Source of the DNA: an uncultured Acetatifactor sp.
GTDB taxonomy: Bacteria > Bacillota > Clostridia > Lachnospirales > Lachnospiraceae
Assembly: GCA_910586835.1 (NCBI GenBank)
Contig: CAJUJU010000006.1
Coordinates: forward strand, 8,117-72,116
Reading direction: 5' to 3'
DNA: 64,000 nt
Shown: piece by piece, positions 8,268-16,539 of the stretch
Layout of the letters: every line of letters begins with the position of its first letter
How positions within the stretch are numbered: the first letter of the stretch is position 1
The notes under the pieces: model-generated
The model's input: the letters and a program-made list of their open reading frames with translations, nothing else
Database searches by the model: none
Told to the model about the DNA's origin: nothing
Translations under genes and position numbers: made by a program

Positions 8268-8296
8268 TTGACACAGATGCGGCAATACTCTAAACT
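8268..8296 (+). promoter_or_regulatory. Promoter of the HTH-FliG-like gene
   Basis: A consensus -35 TTGACA (8268-8273), 17-base spacer and -10 TAAACT (8291-8296), about 34 bases before the start codon. Confidence 0.75.
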
Positions 8297-8329
8297 GTTT
8301 GTTAACAGAAAGACACAGGAGGCTGCACG

Positions 8330-9265
8330 ATGCAAAGAGCAGAATATCACGGAATTGCCATGGGGGGAAAGCTTTATTCCCTGCGCACGGCAAAAAGAAT
8401 GACCCAGGAACAGCTTGCTTTGGCACTGAACATCAGCCCGGCGGCAATCTCCAAATGGGAGCGCAACCTGTCGGTGCCCGGTGTGGAAATGCTGTGGGCA
8501 CTGGCAGACTTTTTCGACTGCAGCATTGACGAGATGGTTGGCAGAACCCTTGTGCAGCTGGAGCAGGTAGGTTCCTATGATGAAGAAAAATTCCGGCTTG
8601 CGGAAATAGGGGAAGACCTGCTGAAATGCTCTGAGATCAGCCGCGCACAGGGCCTGCTTGCCATGGAAAAGGCAATCCCCCGACTGAAGACAAACAGCAG
8701 ATTTCTCGCCTTTTCCATCTCCTGCATTCTGGATTTCTTTATGAAGGAGATGGAACCGGAGCTTTGTTTCCGGCTGCTGGAAAACTATATTGCCACCCTG
8801 CCGTCGGCAGAACAGAAAGAAGCACATATGATCTCGGAAGTGTTACAATTGATATTTTCCGGAAAAAATCCGGAGGTCATACAGGAGACAGTGGCATCTC
8901 ACATCGGCATGGATTACAGGGAAAGAGTGGGCACAATGGGCAAAAACAAGAAAAAAAGCAGGCAGGACATCCTCGACAGATACCAGGCGAAAAAACTCTA
9001 CGCAGACGATACCGATCTGCTGGAAAGGTTTGCACATCTGGACGACTTCGCCATCCAGGTGATCCTGCGGAATACGGACAATGTGACCTTGACGACGGCA
9101 CTTATTGGCGCTTCCGGAAACGTTGTCACACGCTTTTTGTCAAATCTGTCTGATCGGATGCTGTATTTTATCAGCGAAGACATGGAACGCTGGCAGGGAA
9201 CCCTGGAGGAAATTCTGGATGCCCAAAAGAAACTTCTGGAGATCGGCAGCTTCTCAGAGCTTTAA
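8330..9265 (+). CDS. XRE-family HTH regulator with FliG-like C-terminal domain
   Basis: A 311-residue protein. Residues about 9-65 are an XRE/Cro helix-turn-helix (MTQEQLALALNISPAAISKW). The middle (about 70-190) is helical and unassigned. Residues about 225-305 closely follow the FliG C-terminal family as I remember it: FAHLDDFAIQVILR, then TALIGAS, FLSNLSDRM, SEDMER and DAQKKLLEIG, matching FliG's LDDR-IQ--LR, AL-GAS, NMS-R, EDLE and EAQ--I. FliG is the flagellar rotor switch protein, and no flagellar gene is in this window, so the domain is probably a reused protein-interaction module. The start has AGGAGG. The gene ends overlapping the convergent enzyme I gene by 4 bases. The fusion is read from sequence; its role is unknown. 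Confidence 0.8.
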   Translation: MQRAEYHGIAMGGKLYSLRTAKRMTQEQLALALNISPAAISKWERNLSVPGVEMLWALADFFDCSIDEMVGRTLVQLEQVGSYDEEKFRLAEIGEDLLKCSEISRAQGLLAMEKAIPRLKTNSRFLAFSISCILDFFMKEMEPELCFRLLENYIATLPSAEQKEAHMISEVLQLIFSGKNPEVIQETVASHIGMDYRERVGTMGKNKKKSRQDILDRYQAKKLYADDTDLLERFAHLDDFAIQVILRNTDNVTLTTALIGASGNVVTRFLSNLSDRMLYFISEDMERWQGTLEEILDAQKKLLEIGSFSEL

Positions 9266-11001
9266 CTGCGGCGAATTTGATTCAGCCGCTGCCGAATCTC
9301 CTCCCGGGTCCGAAGCGTCATACATTCCTCCGCCAGCTCCCTGGCCTCCTCCAGCGTGACCATGGCCAGCGCCGCCTTGACGCCCCCCAGAGCGGAATCG
9401 CTCATACTCAGCTTCCGTGCCCCCAGTCCCGCCAGCAGCACGGCTGTTTCCGGGTCGCCCGCCATCTCCCCGCAGACACAGACTTCCTTTCCCGCTTTCT
9501 CAAAGGCTGAAAAAATTCCCTTCAGCAGCCGCAGCATGGCCGGCGATTCACTCTGATAATATGCACTGGCCACGGGATTGCTCCGGTCTGCAGCACAGAC
9601 ATACTGGGTCAGGTCATTTGTTCCCACACCGGCAAAATCCACTTCCTCCGCCGCCATATCCGCAATCACCGCAATGGACGGAACCTCGATCATGATCCCC
9701 AGCTTCACCTGTCTGTCATAGGCGATGTGTTCCCGATCCAGCTCCTCCATGACACGTTTCACACACTCTTTCCCGCGGCGGATATCCTCCATACAACACA
9801 CCATGGGAAACATAATCCGAAGACTACCGTAAACAGAAGCCCGGAGCGCTGCCCGAAGCTGCGTCCGAAAAATTTCAGGACATGCAAAGCACAGCCTGAG
9901 TCCGCGGCTTCCCAGAAAAGGATTTTCCTCCCCGGGCAGCGGCAGGCAGGAAAGTTTTTTATCTCCGCCGATATCCAGCGTCCGAAGCGTCACCGTCTTT
10001 CCCCCCGCCTTCACAAGCACACTTCTATATGTCTCAAACTGTTCCTCCTCCGTGGGCAGGGCTGATTTCTCCATATACAGAAATTCCGTGCGGAACAACC
10101 CCACAAAATCATAATGCTTTTCCGGAACCTCATACCCGCAGGAGCCGATATTGATTCCGATCTTTATCGCTGCCCCGTCCCGGGTGGCCCCAGGCCTGTC
10201 CAGGTATGGTTCTTCCTGCGCCTGTCTTCTCAAAAGCTTCTCCTGTCTCTCCCCGCAGTCCCTGATCTCCTCTTTCGTGGGCCACAGAATCACCTGTCCC
10301 CGCATGGCATCCAGGGCCAGAAGCGCTCCGTCCGGAATCTGTCCCGCTGCCTCCCCCACACCTGCCACGGCAGGAATCCGAAAACTCCTGGCAAGAATGG
10401 CGGAATGAGAGTTGGTTCCGCCGCCTCTGGTCAATATCCCCTTCACATGAACACGATCCATAGATGCCGTATCGCTGGGCAGCAGCTCATCCGCCACCAG
10501 AATCACATCCTCCTTCAGCCGGAAGAGCGTTCTCTCCTCCCTGCCCTGCAGGATGCGCAGCAGACGTTTCCTCACATCGTGCAGGTCCGCAGCCCGGGCG
10601 GCGATCAACGGTTCCTCCACACAGCCGATCATACCTGCATACTTCGTAAACACCTTCTCCACCGCAGCGTCCGGCTCCAGACGCTCCTCCCGGATGGTAA
10701 GCTCCGTCTCAGCCAACAGCTCCCGATCCTCCAAAAGCACCCGCTGCGCCCGAAAAATCTCTGCCTGCTCTCCACATGCCGCTTCAGACTGCCCGCCAAG
10801 CCGGGACAGCTCCTCCCTGGCCTGTTCTATCCCACAGTGAAACGCTTCCAGCTTCTCCTCTTCTCGCCCCGGCTCAAAACAGCTCCGCGTCACCTCAGGC
10901 TCCCACGCCTTATAGAGATACGCTTGGGCCACCGCAATCCCTCCGGAAACGGGTTCTCCCGTCAACACCATCCGTTCCGCACCCCTGCATTTTTCCTCCA
11001 T
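9262..11001 (-). CDS. ptsI: PTS enzyme I (phosphoenolpyruvate-protein phosphotransferase)
   Basis: A 579-residue protein that transfers phosphate from PEP to HPr at the head of the sugar phosphotransferase system. In order: N-terminal HPr-interaction domain, swivelling domain with the active-site His in GGGTNSHSAILARS (about residue 198), and the PEP-binding TIM barrel with FRTEFLYM, RTLDIGGDKKL, FAGVGTNDLTQYVCA and CVCGEMAGDP. Length is normal. The start at 11001 is supported by GGAAGGAG; the usual family start (MVLTGEPVSGG) lies 10 codons in. No HPr or permease gene is adjacent, so it may be the general enzyme or a second copy. Confidence 0.92.
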   Translation of the reverse strand: MEEKCRGAERMVLTGEPVSGGIAVAQAYLYKAWEPEVTRSCFEPGREEEKLEAFHCGIEQAREELSRLGGQSEAACGEQAEIFRAQRVLLEDRELLAETELTIREERLEPDAAVEKVFTKYAGMIGCVEEPLIAARAADLHDVRKRLLRILQGREERTLFRLKEDVILVADELLPSDTASMDRVHVKGILTRGGGTNSHSAILARSFRIPAVAGVGEAAGQIPDGALLALDAMRGQVILWPTKEEIRDCGERQEKLLRRQAQEEPYLDRPGATRDGAAIKIGINIGSCGYEVPEKHYDFVGLFRTEFLYMEKSALPTEEEQFETYRSVLVKAGGKTVTLRTLDIGGDKKLSCLPLPGEENPFLGSRGLRLCFACPEIFRTQLRAALRASVYGSLRIMFPMVCCMEDIRRGKECVKRVMEELDREHIAYDRQVKLGIMIEVPSIAVIADMAAEEVDFAGVGTNDLTQYVCAADRSNPVASAYYQSESPAMLRLLKGIFSAFEKAGKEVCVCGEMAGDPETAVLLAGLGARKLSMSDSALGGVKAALAMVTLEEARELAEECMTLRTREEIRQRLNQIRRS

Positions 11002-11162
11002 ACACAGCTCCTTCCGTCCGTCAGTATCCCATTGAGAAAACTATACACTTTACAACATGAAAAATCCAGCTTTGTTTTATCAACTCACCTGCAAACAAGA
11101 GTATAAGCACCACAATACCTTTCTACATGCTGCCGCATCATCGCTCCGGCTATTCTGTTATG

Positions 11163-11195
11163 CAAAAAGCCCCGCGGACGGCGCTGTCCGCGGGG
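11163..11195 (-). terminator. Terminator of htpG
   Basis: A perfect 10-base stem, CCCCGCGGAC with GTCCGCGGGG, and on the minus strand a T run right after it (CTTTTTG). It follows the htpG stop by 15 bases. Confidence 0.9.
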
Positions 11196-11210
11196 AGGGT
11201 AAAACTATTT

Positions 11211-13409
11211 TTATTTTGCCAGCAGAAGCATGATTTCATTGCTTCTCGCCACAAACGCCGCCATGGCATCGGTTGCCAGAGGCGCGTGCTGCAGCCTTGC
11301 CAGATCGTAGAGCTGTTCACAGATCATCTCCACATTTTCACCGTCCTTGTGCTCGGTGACATACTGCACCAGCGGATGATTTGCATTCAGGATCAGAGTC
11401 TCGCCCTCTCCTCCGAAGGCCCCCATATCCATACCCGGCATGGAGTACATCTTCATCATATCCTGCATACGCCTGGTCTCCTCGGACAGGGTGATCACTG
11501 CGGAAATATCCTTGTTCTTCAGCTTGTCGATCTTCACGGTCAGCTTATCGTTCTTCAGCGCCTTCTTCATGATCTCAGCGATGGCCTTCGCCTGTTCCTC
11601 ATACTCCTCCTGTACCTTTTTGGAGGTCTTTGCCTTCATGGCGTCCGTCACATCTGCGTCAATGCGCTGGAATCGGATTCCTTCATTCTTGGACTCCAGC
11701 TGAGAGATAAAGGGCTGGTCAATGTTGTGGGTGAGAATCACCGCATCCATCTTCGCCGCCTTGAACATATTAATATACTGCCCCTGCTGCTGTTCGTCGG
11801 TGACGTAGTAAATAATCTTTTCCTTCTTCTCCTCTTCGGCTTCGTCGGCATCCTCCCGGGCAGATGTTCCCTCCGACACCACCTCGGCTTCCACTCTGTT
11901 GCCGTCCTCATCCACGGCGCTTCCGCCCTGAGAACTGCCTTCCTCCGATTCCGATACGGCTTCCGTACCCTCACCCGAAGCGGCATTTTCCGCCTTGGCG
12001 CCGGCCTCCGCGTCCTGGGGCTTGATCTCCAGGCACTCGGGAAGAGTCAGATATTTTCCGTCCAGATTTTTGAACAGAATGTAATCGTTCATCTTCTCGC
12101 AGAACTTGTCGTCCTTCAGGCAGCCGAACTTGATGAATGGACTGATGTCATCCCAGTACTTGTCATACTCTTCCTTCTCGGTCTTGCACATGCCGGACAG
12201 CTTGTCCGCTACCTTCTTGGAGATATATTCGGAAATTTTCTTCACAAAGCCATCGTTCTGCAGAGCGCTTCTGGATACGTTCAGCGGCAGATCCGGGCAG
12301 TCAATAACGCCCTTCAGCAGCATTAAAAATTCCGGAATAACTTCCTTGATATTGTCCGCGATAAACACCTGGTTATTGTACAGCTTAATGGTTCCCTCGA
12401 TGGATTCGTACTCCATGTTGATCTTGGGGAAATACAGAATCCCCTTCAGGTTGAAGGGATAATCCATATTCAGGTGTATCCAGAACAGCGGCTCCTTGTA
12501 GTCCTGAAATACCTTGCGGTAAAACTCCAGATATTCCTCCCTGGTACAGTCATTGGGATGTCTGGTCCAAAGGGGTCTTGTCTCGTTCAAAAGTTCGGGA
12601 CGTTTTCTGATCTTCAGCTTTTTGGGTTCCGGCTCCTTCTCTTCGGTCTCCTCCTCGGAATCCTCTCCTGAGACTTCCCCGTCCTTTTCAGGTTCCCTGC
12701 TCTCCGGCTGGATCTCCTCCAGCACAATGTCGTCGTCCCGTTTCTCGTCCTCCCGGATAATCTGGGTCTCCTGGGTATCCGCCTTGGAAAGAAAAATTTC
12801 CGTAGGCATGAAGGAACAGTACTTTTTGATCACCTCTCTGGCTCTGTACTCGTTGCAGAACTCCAGGCAATCCTCGTTTAAGAACAGGGTGATGGCGGTT
12901 CCCACCTCCGTCCTGTCGCCCTCCTCCATGGTAAACTCCGTGCCGCCGTCGCACTCCCAGTGAACGGGCTTTGCGTCCTCCTTATAGGACAGGGAATCAA
13001 TGTGTACCTCGTCCGCAACCATAAACGCGGAATAAAAGCCCAGTCCGAAGTGGCCGATGATCTGATCCGCATTGCTCTTGTCCTTGTATTTCTCTATGAA
13101 ATCAGCAGCACCGGAAAAAGCAATCTGGTTGATATACTCATCCACCTCGTCCGCCGTCATTCCCAGGCCGTTGTCGATGAAGGTAAGCGTCTTCTTCTCC
13201 GGATTCACGATAACCTCCACCCTGGCCTTATAGCCCTCGGGCAGAGTGTACTCCCCCATCATATCCAGCTTTTTCAGCTTGGTCACGGCATCGCAGCCGT
13301 TGGAAATCAGTTCCCTGTAAAAAATATCATGGTCGGAATACAGCCATTTCTTGATGATGGGAAATATGTTTTCACTGTTAATTGATAAGTTGCCGCTTTT
13401 CGCTGCCAT
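11211..13409 (-). CDS. htpG: Hsp90-family chaperone HtpG
   Basis: A 732-residue ATP-dependent dimeric chaperone. The GHKL ATPase domain shows YRELISNGCDAV (about 31-42), FIDNGLGM (78-84) and GHFGLGFYSAF (119-129). The middle domain has FKGILYFP-like LKGILYFPKI and LPLNVSRSALQ. It is over 100 residues longer than E. coli HtpG because of two acidic insertions, about 218-268 (between N and middle domain, like the charged linker of eukaryotic Hsp90) and about 465-529. I use the ATG at 13409, which gives the clade's usual N-terminus MAAKSGNLSINSENI; ATG 13418 is possible. It is controlled by a sigma-A promoter and a CIRCE operator. Confidence 0.95.
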   Translation of the reverse strand: MAAKSGNLSINSENIFPIIKKWLYSDHDIFYRELISNGCDAVTKLKKLDMMGEYTLPEGYKARVEVIVNPEKKTLTFIDNGLGMTADEVDEYINQIAFSGAADFIEKYKDKSNADQIIGHFGLGFYSAFMVADEVHIDSLSYKEDAKPVHWECDGGTEFTMEEGDRTEVGTAITLFLNEDCLEFCNEYRAREVIKKYCSFMPTEIFLSKADTQETQIIREDEKRDDDIVLEEIQPESREPEKDGEVSGEDSEEETEEKEPEPKKLKIRKRPELLNETRPLWTRHPNDCTREEYLEFYRKVFQDYKEPLFWIHLNMDYPFNLKGILYFPKINMEYESIEGTIKLYNNQVFIADNIKEVIPEFLMLLKGVIDCPDLPLNVSRSALQNDGFVKKISEYISKKVADKLSGMCKTEKEEYDKYWDDISPFIKFGCLKDDKFCEKMNDYILFKNLDGKYLTLPECLEIKPQDAEAGAKAENAASGEGTEAVSESEEGSSQGGSAVDEDGNRVEAEVVSEGTSAREDADEAEEEKKEKIIYYVTDEQQQGQYINMFKAAKMDAVILTHNIDQPFISQLESKNEGIRFQRIDADVTDAMKAKTSKKVQEEYEEQAKAIAEIMKKALKNDKLTVKIDKLKNKDISAVITLSEETRRMQDMMKMYSMPGMDMGAFGGEGETLILNANHPLVQYVTEHKDGENVEMICEQLYDLARLQHAPLATDAMAAFVARSNEIMLLLAK

Positions 13410-13471
13410 TTTCAACATCCCTTTCTCTCTGAAATCTTTTGGTGACAATTTTAGATCACCCACTGAAAATA

Positions 13472-13500
13472 AGTTTAAAACTGCCTTTCCCAAAAGTCAA
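13472..13500 (-). promoter_or_regulatory. Promoter of htpG
   Basis: Minus strand -35 TTGACT (13495-13500), 17-base spacer, -10 TAAACT (13472-13477), just downstream of the CIRCE element. Confidence 0.75.
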
Positions 13501-13507
13501 CCCAAAA

Positions 13508-13534
13508 TTAGCACTCATTTTAAACGAGTGCTAA
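13508..13534. promoter_or_regulatory. CIRCE element (HrcA operator)
   Basis: TTAGCACTC, a 9-base spacer, then GAGTGCTAA: a perfect match to the CIRCE consensus bound by the HrcA heat-shock repressor. It lies 7 bases upstream of the htpG -35. The hrcA gene itself is not in the window. Confidence 0.95.
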
Positions 13535-13596
13535 TAACATGGCTGGAATGTCCTGTTTTACAGCATTTCCAGATTTCTAAAATTTTTCTAAAAAGC

Positions 13597-14691
13597 TCAG
13601 TCCGGAAAATATCCGGCATATATTTCAAAGAAATCCATGGTGCTCACCCGCTCGTCATGAATCAGGGCAATTTCCTCCCAGAGCTTTTTATTCAACTGCC
13701 GCACCAGTGTATCCGCAAACGCGTCGTACTCCTCACCAAACACCTCCCTACGGCGCTCTTCCACGATCTCCAGCTTATTCAGCTCCGTCTGCTCCCTGTC
13801 AAAGGTGGAAATGCACTTGATAATATGATATCCTGTCTCCGTCTCGATCACCTGACTGATCTCATCCGTCTCCAGGGAAAAGGCCGCTTCCTCAAACGTC
13901 TCGTCCATCATGCCCTTCCGGAAGTTATAGGTGATGCTGGTATCCTCGCTGTATCTGGAGGCCAGATCCAGAAAATCCTGCTCTTCCTCCACCGCCTGCC
14001 GTCTGATCTCCAGAGCCTTCTCATAGACAGTCTGCTTCACATCCTCCCCGTAGGGCACCCTGGCGCCGCTGCCGTCCGTGGTCCAGGTGCGCAGCAGAAT
14101 ATGCTGCACCGTTATGGTGCGGGCCTCGTCGTCGCTGATCTCCGGGTTGATATCCTGAATAATGTACTGATAGACCTTATTGGCCAGTGCATACTCCGTA
14201 TAGAGCCGCCGCACAATCTCCTCCGTCACTCCCATAAGATCGATCTCCGTCTCGTTCAGAGAGCCATAATATTCCTCTGCCGCCTGTAAAACCAGCTTCC
14301 TCTCCGCTTCCTCCAGAGACACACCCTTGCTGTTCGCCAGAAGACACATGGTCTTGATCTGGGCGATCCTGGCAAGTACCGTCTCCTTTACATTCTCCTC
14401 CAACGTGGTTCCGTCCCCTGCAATGTTCCAGATCTCCGCACCGTACACATTCTCATACCGGTTCTGCGTGGTCGTCAGATACACCATCAGCTCGGAGCGG
14501 GTACAGCCGGTATCACCGATTCGGAACACCTCGTCCTTTCCGAAACCGGTGGTAAACACGATCTGCACACCGCTGCCTTCCCCGCAGGAACAAAGACATC
14601 CGCAGGCCAAAAAAAGACACAGCAGAAACGTGCCAAAACGTCGGAAGAATATTCTGTTATTATCTCTGCGCTCTCTGTTTTCTTTGCTCAT
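13597..14691 (-). CDS. PpiC-type peptidyl-prolyl isomerase, secreted or lipoprotein
   Basis: A 364-residue protein with a basic N-terminus, a hydrophobic segment (about residues 20-33) and a cysteine cluster (LACGCLCSCGEG) that may hold the lipidation site. Residues about 195-310 form a parvulin/PpiC domain (ITVQHILLR, FLDLASRYSED, AAFSLETDEISQVIETETGYHIIK). PrsA/SurA-like proteins help exported proteins fold outside the membrane. The start has AGGTG nearby. It lies just beyond the CIRCE element but is read in the same direction as htpG, after ilvE, and is separated from ilvE by a terminator. Confidence 0.88.
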   Translation of the reverse strand: MSKENRERRDNNRIFFRRFGTFLLCLFLACGCLCSCGEGSGVQIVFTTGFGKDEVFRIGDTGCTRSELMVYLTTTQNRYENVYGAEIWNIAGDGTTLEENVKETVLARIAQIKTMCLLANSKGVSLEEAERKLVLQAAEEYYGSLNETEIDLMGVTEEIVRRLYTEYALANKVYQYIIQDINPEISDDEARTITVQHILLRTWTTDGSGARVPYGEDVKQTVYEKALEIRRQAVEEEQDFLDLASRYSEDTSITYNFRKGMMDETFEEAAFSLETDEISQVIETETGYHIIKCISTFDREQTELNKLEIVEERRREVFGEEYDAFADTLVRQLNKKLWEEIALIHDERVSTMDFFEIYAGYFPD

Positions 14692-14737
14692 TCCCGCACC
14701 TGCTCAGCCGCTTGTCACCGGATCTGTCCTGCTGTTT

Positions 14738-14775
14738 GAAAATGCCCAGACTCGTTGGGGAGTATGGGCATTTTC
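14738..14775 (-). terminator. Terminator after ilvE
   Basis: GAAAATGCCCA (14738-14748) pairs perfectly with TGGGCATTTTC (14765-14775) with a 16-base loop; the minus-strand 3' arm ends in TTTTC. It separates ilvE from the PpiC gene. Confidence 0.7.
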
Positions 14776-14816
14776 ATCACATTCGTTTCCTGAAATCTAT
14801 TCTGTTCAGAGCCGCC

Positions 14817-15842
14817 TCAGCCGATTACATGGATCCAGCCTTCGGGCGCCTCGATCCTGCCCATCTGGATGCCGGTCAGCGTATCATACAGCTTCTTCGT
14901 GACAGGCCCCATCTGTGTCATGCCGCTGGGCAGACAGATCTCCTTCCCATGATCCACAATCTTTCCCACCGGGGAAATCACCGCGGCAGTACCGCAGAGC
15001 CCGCACTCCGCAAAGTCCTTTACCTCTTCCAGAAGCACTTCCCGCTCTTCCACCTCAAGACCCAGATACTCCTTGGCCACATAGACCAGGGAACGACGAG
15101 TAATGGAAGGGAGAATACTGTCGGACTTGGGCGTCACCACCTTGCCGTCCCCTGTGACAAACAGAAAGTTTGCCCCGCCGGTCTCCTCCACCTTGGTGCG
15201 GGTGCCGGGATCCAGGTACATATTTTCGTCAAAGCCATCCTGGTGCGCCGTCACAATGGCGTGAAGGCTCATGGCATAATTCAGCCCCGCCTTGATGTTT
15301 CCCGTTCCGTGAGGGGCCGCTCTGTCAAAATCACTGACCCGGATGGTGAGAGGCTTCGCCCCGCCTTTAAAATAGGGGCCCACCGGCGTACAGAAAATCC
15401 GGAACTGATACTCGTCCGCAGGCTTCACGCCGATGACAGGGTTTGTCCCAAACATATAAGGACGCAGATAAAGCGTTGCGCCGCTGCCGTAGGGAGGAAC
15501 GAACGCCGCGTTGGCAGCAACCACCTTTGTGACCGCATCCACAAAGCGCTCTTTGGAGAAAACAGGCATCTCCAGCCTTGCAGCCGAAGCCTCCATGCGC
15601 TCTCCGTTCAGGTCGGGACGGAAAGTGACAATCCGCCCGTCGTCCGTGGTATACGCCTTCAGTCCCTCAAAAATAGTCTGGGCATATTGCAGCACTCCCG
15701 CGCACTCGTTCAGGACAATGTTTGCATCCTCCGTGATCACTCCCTGATCCCATGCGCCGTCCTTATAGTTGGAAACGTACCGGAAATCTGTCTGAACGTA
15801 ACCAAATCCGAGATTGCCCCAATCGATATCTTTCTTTTCCAT
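14817..15842 (-). CDS. ilvE: Branched-chain amino acid aminotransferase
   Basis: A 341-residue PLP enzyme (fold type IV) that makes or breaks Leu, Ile and Val by transamination with glutamate. It has the family hallmarks LQYAQTIFEGLKAY, the R-R/E-type substrate segment, the PLP lysine in GNIKAGLNYAMS (about residue 191) and EETGGANFLFV. Length is typical of the larger bacterial BCAT form. The start has AAGAAGG 7 bases upstream. A minus-strand promoter is likely at about 15887-15917 (TTGACT, with TATAAT or AATAAT downstream), but its spacing is ambiguous. Confidence 0.95.
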   Translation of the reverse strand: MEKKDIDWGNLGFGYVQTDFRYVSNYKDGAWDQGVITEDANIVLNECAGVLQYAQTIFEGLKAYTTDDGRIVTFRPDLNGERMEASAARLEMPVFSKERFVDAVTKVVAANAAFVPPYGSGATLYLRPYMFGTNPVIGVKPADEYQFRIFCTPVGPYFKGGAKPLTIRVSDFDRAAPHGTGNIKAGLNYAMSLHAIVTAHQDGFDENMYLDPGTRTKVEETGGANFLFVTGDGKVVTPKSDSILPSITRRSLVYVAKEYLGLEVEEREVLLEEVKDFAECGLCGTAAVISPVGKIVDHGKEICLPSGMTQMGPVTKKLYDTLTGIQMGRIEAPEGWIHVIG

Positions 15843-15952
15843 GACAAGCCTTCTTTCTCTGCACAGATAATGTTTTGTTGGTAATCATTATTATACTTTC
15901 CGCGCAAAAAGTCAATACACTTTTCTCCGTTAAATCAACAAAGTGCAGCAGT

Positions 15953-16447
15953 TCAACCCTTTTTCCGCTCATACCTCAGAAAAGTGTAGGCGATGTCGAA
16001 GTAGGTCTGCTCCTCGCTGTCCGCCGTGATCTCCCACTCCGGATCCAGATCCAGATCCGGAAACCAGGAGTCCGCCTCATAACTGTGGTCAATCTTAGTG
16101 ACATGAGCCACGTCGCAGAAGGGAAGCAGCTGCCTGTAGACGCTCTCTCCGCCGATGATATAGACATCCCTTGTGTCATATTTTTTCAGCTCCTCCAGCA
16201 GTTCTTCCACCGAGTGAACCACCGCTGCATCCTTCACGCTGAAGCTTTTATCTCTGGAGAGAATGATATTGGTTCTGTTTTTCAATGGCAATCCCTGGGG
16301 AAAAGTCTGCAAGGTCTTGCGTCCCAGCACCACTGTCTTTCCTGTGGTCTCCTCCCGGAAATGCTTATGATCATTGGGAATCCTGACCAGAAGCTCCTCC
16401 CTGTTTCCGATGGCCCAGTTTTTGTCTACCGCTACAATGATATTCAT
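15953..16447 (-). CDS. folA: Dihydrofolate reductase
   Basis: A 164-residue NADPH-dependent enzyme that keeps folate reduced. It starts MNIIVAVDKNWAIG, with the family's IPNDHKHFREETTGKTVVLGRKT block and the VYIIGGESVYRQLLP motif. GGGAGG precedes the ATG at 16447, so I reject the 11-codon upstream extension. It lies before ilvE on the same strand with 110 bases between. No thyA is adjacent. Confidence 0.95.
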   Translation of the reverse strand: MNIIVAVDKNWAIGNREELLVRIPNDHKHFREETTGKTVVLGRKTLQTFPQGLPLKNRTNIILSRDKSFSVKDAAVVHSVEELLEELKKYDTRDVYIIGGESVYRQLLPFCDVAHVTKIDHSYEADSWFPDLDLDPEWEITADSEEQTYFDIAYTFLRYERKKG

Positions 16448-16483
16448 GCGCTTCCTCCCTTTTTGCCTCTTTCGTCTCACAAA

Positions 16484-16512
16484 AGCATAGCATAACGTCG
16501 GCCCGGGGACAA
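16484..16512 (-). promoter_or_regulatory. Promoter of folA
   Basis: Minus strand TTGTCC (16507-16512), 17-base spacer ending in TTATGC, then TATGCT (16484-16489). A moderate match. Confidence 0.45.
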
Positions 16513-16539
16513 GTTTTTTCTCTCGGCGCGGCTCACGAT

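Noticed and set aside
7059..9265. Prophage or insertion sequence around the Rpn and HTH genes
   Set aside because: No integrase, structural phage genes, terminal inverted repeats or target duplication can be seen; only a single Rpn nuclease hints at mobility.
9277..11106. Plus-strand frames opposite enzyme I, including a 330-codon one
   Set aside because: Antisense to a complete enzyme I with all catalytic motifs; no coding features of their own.
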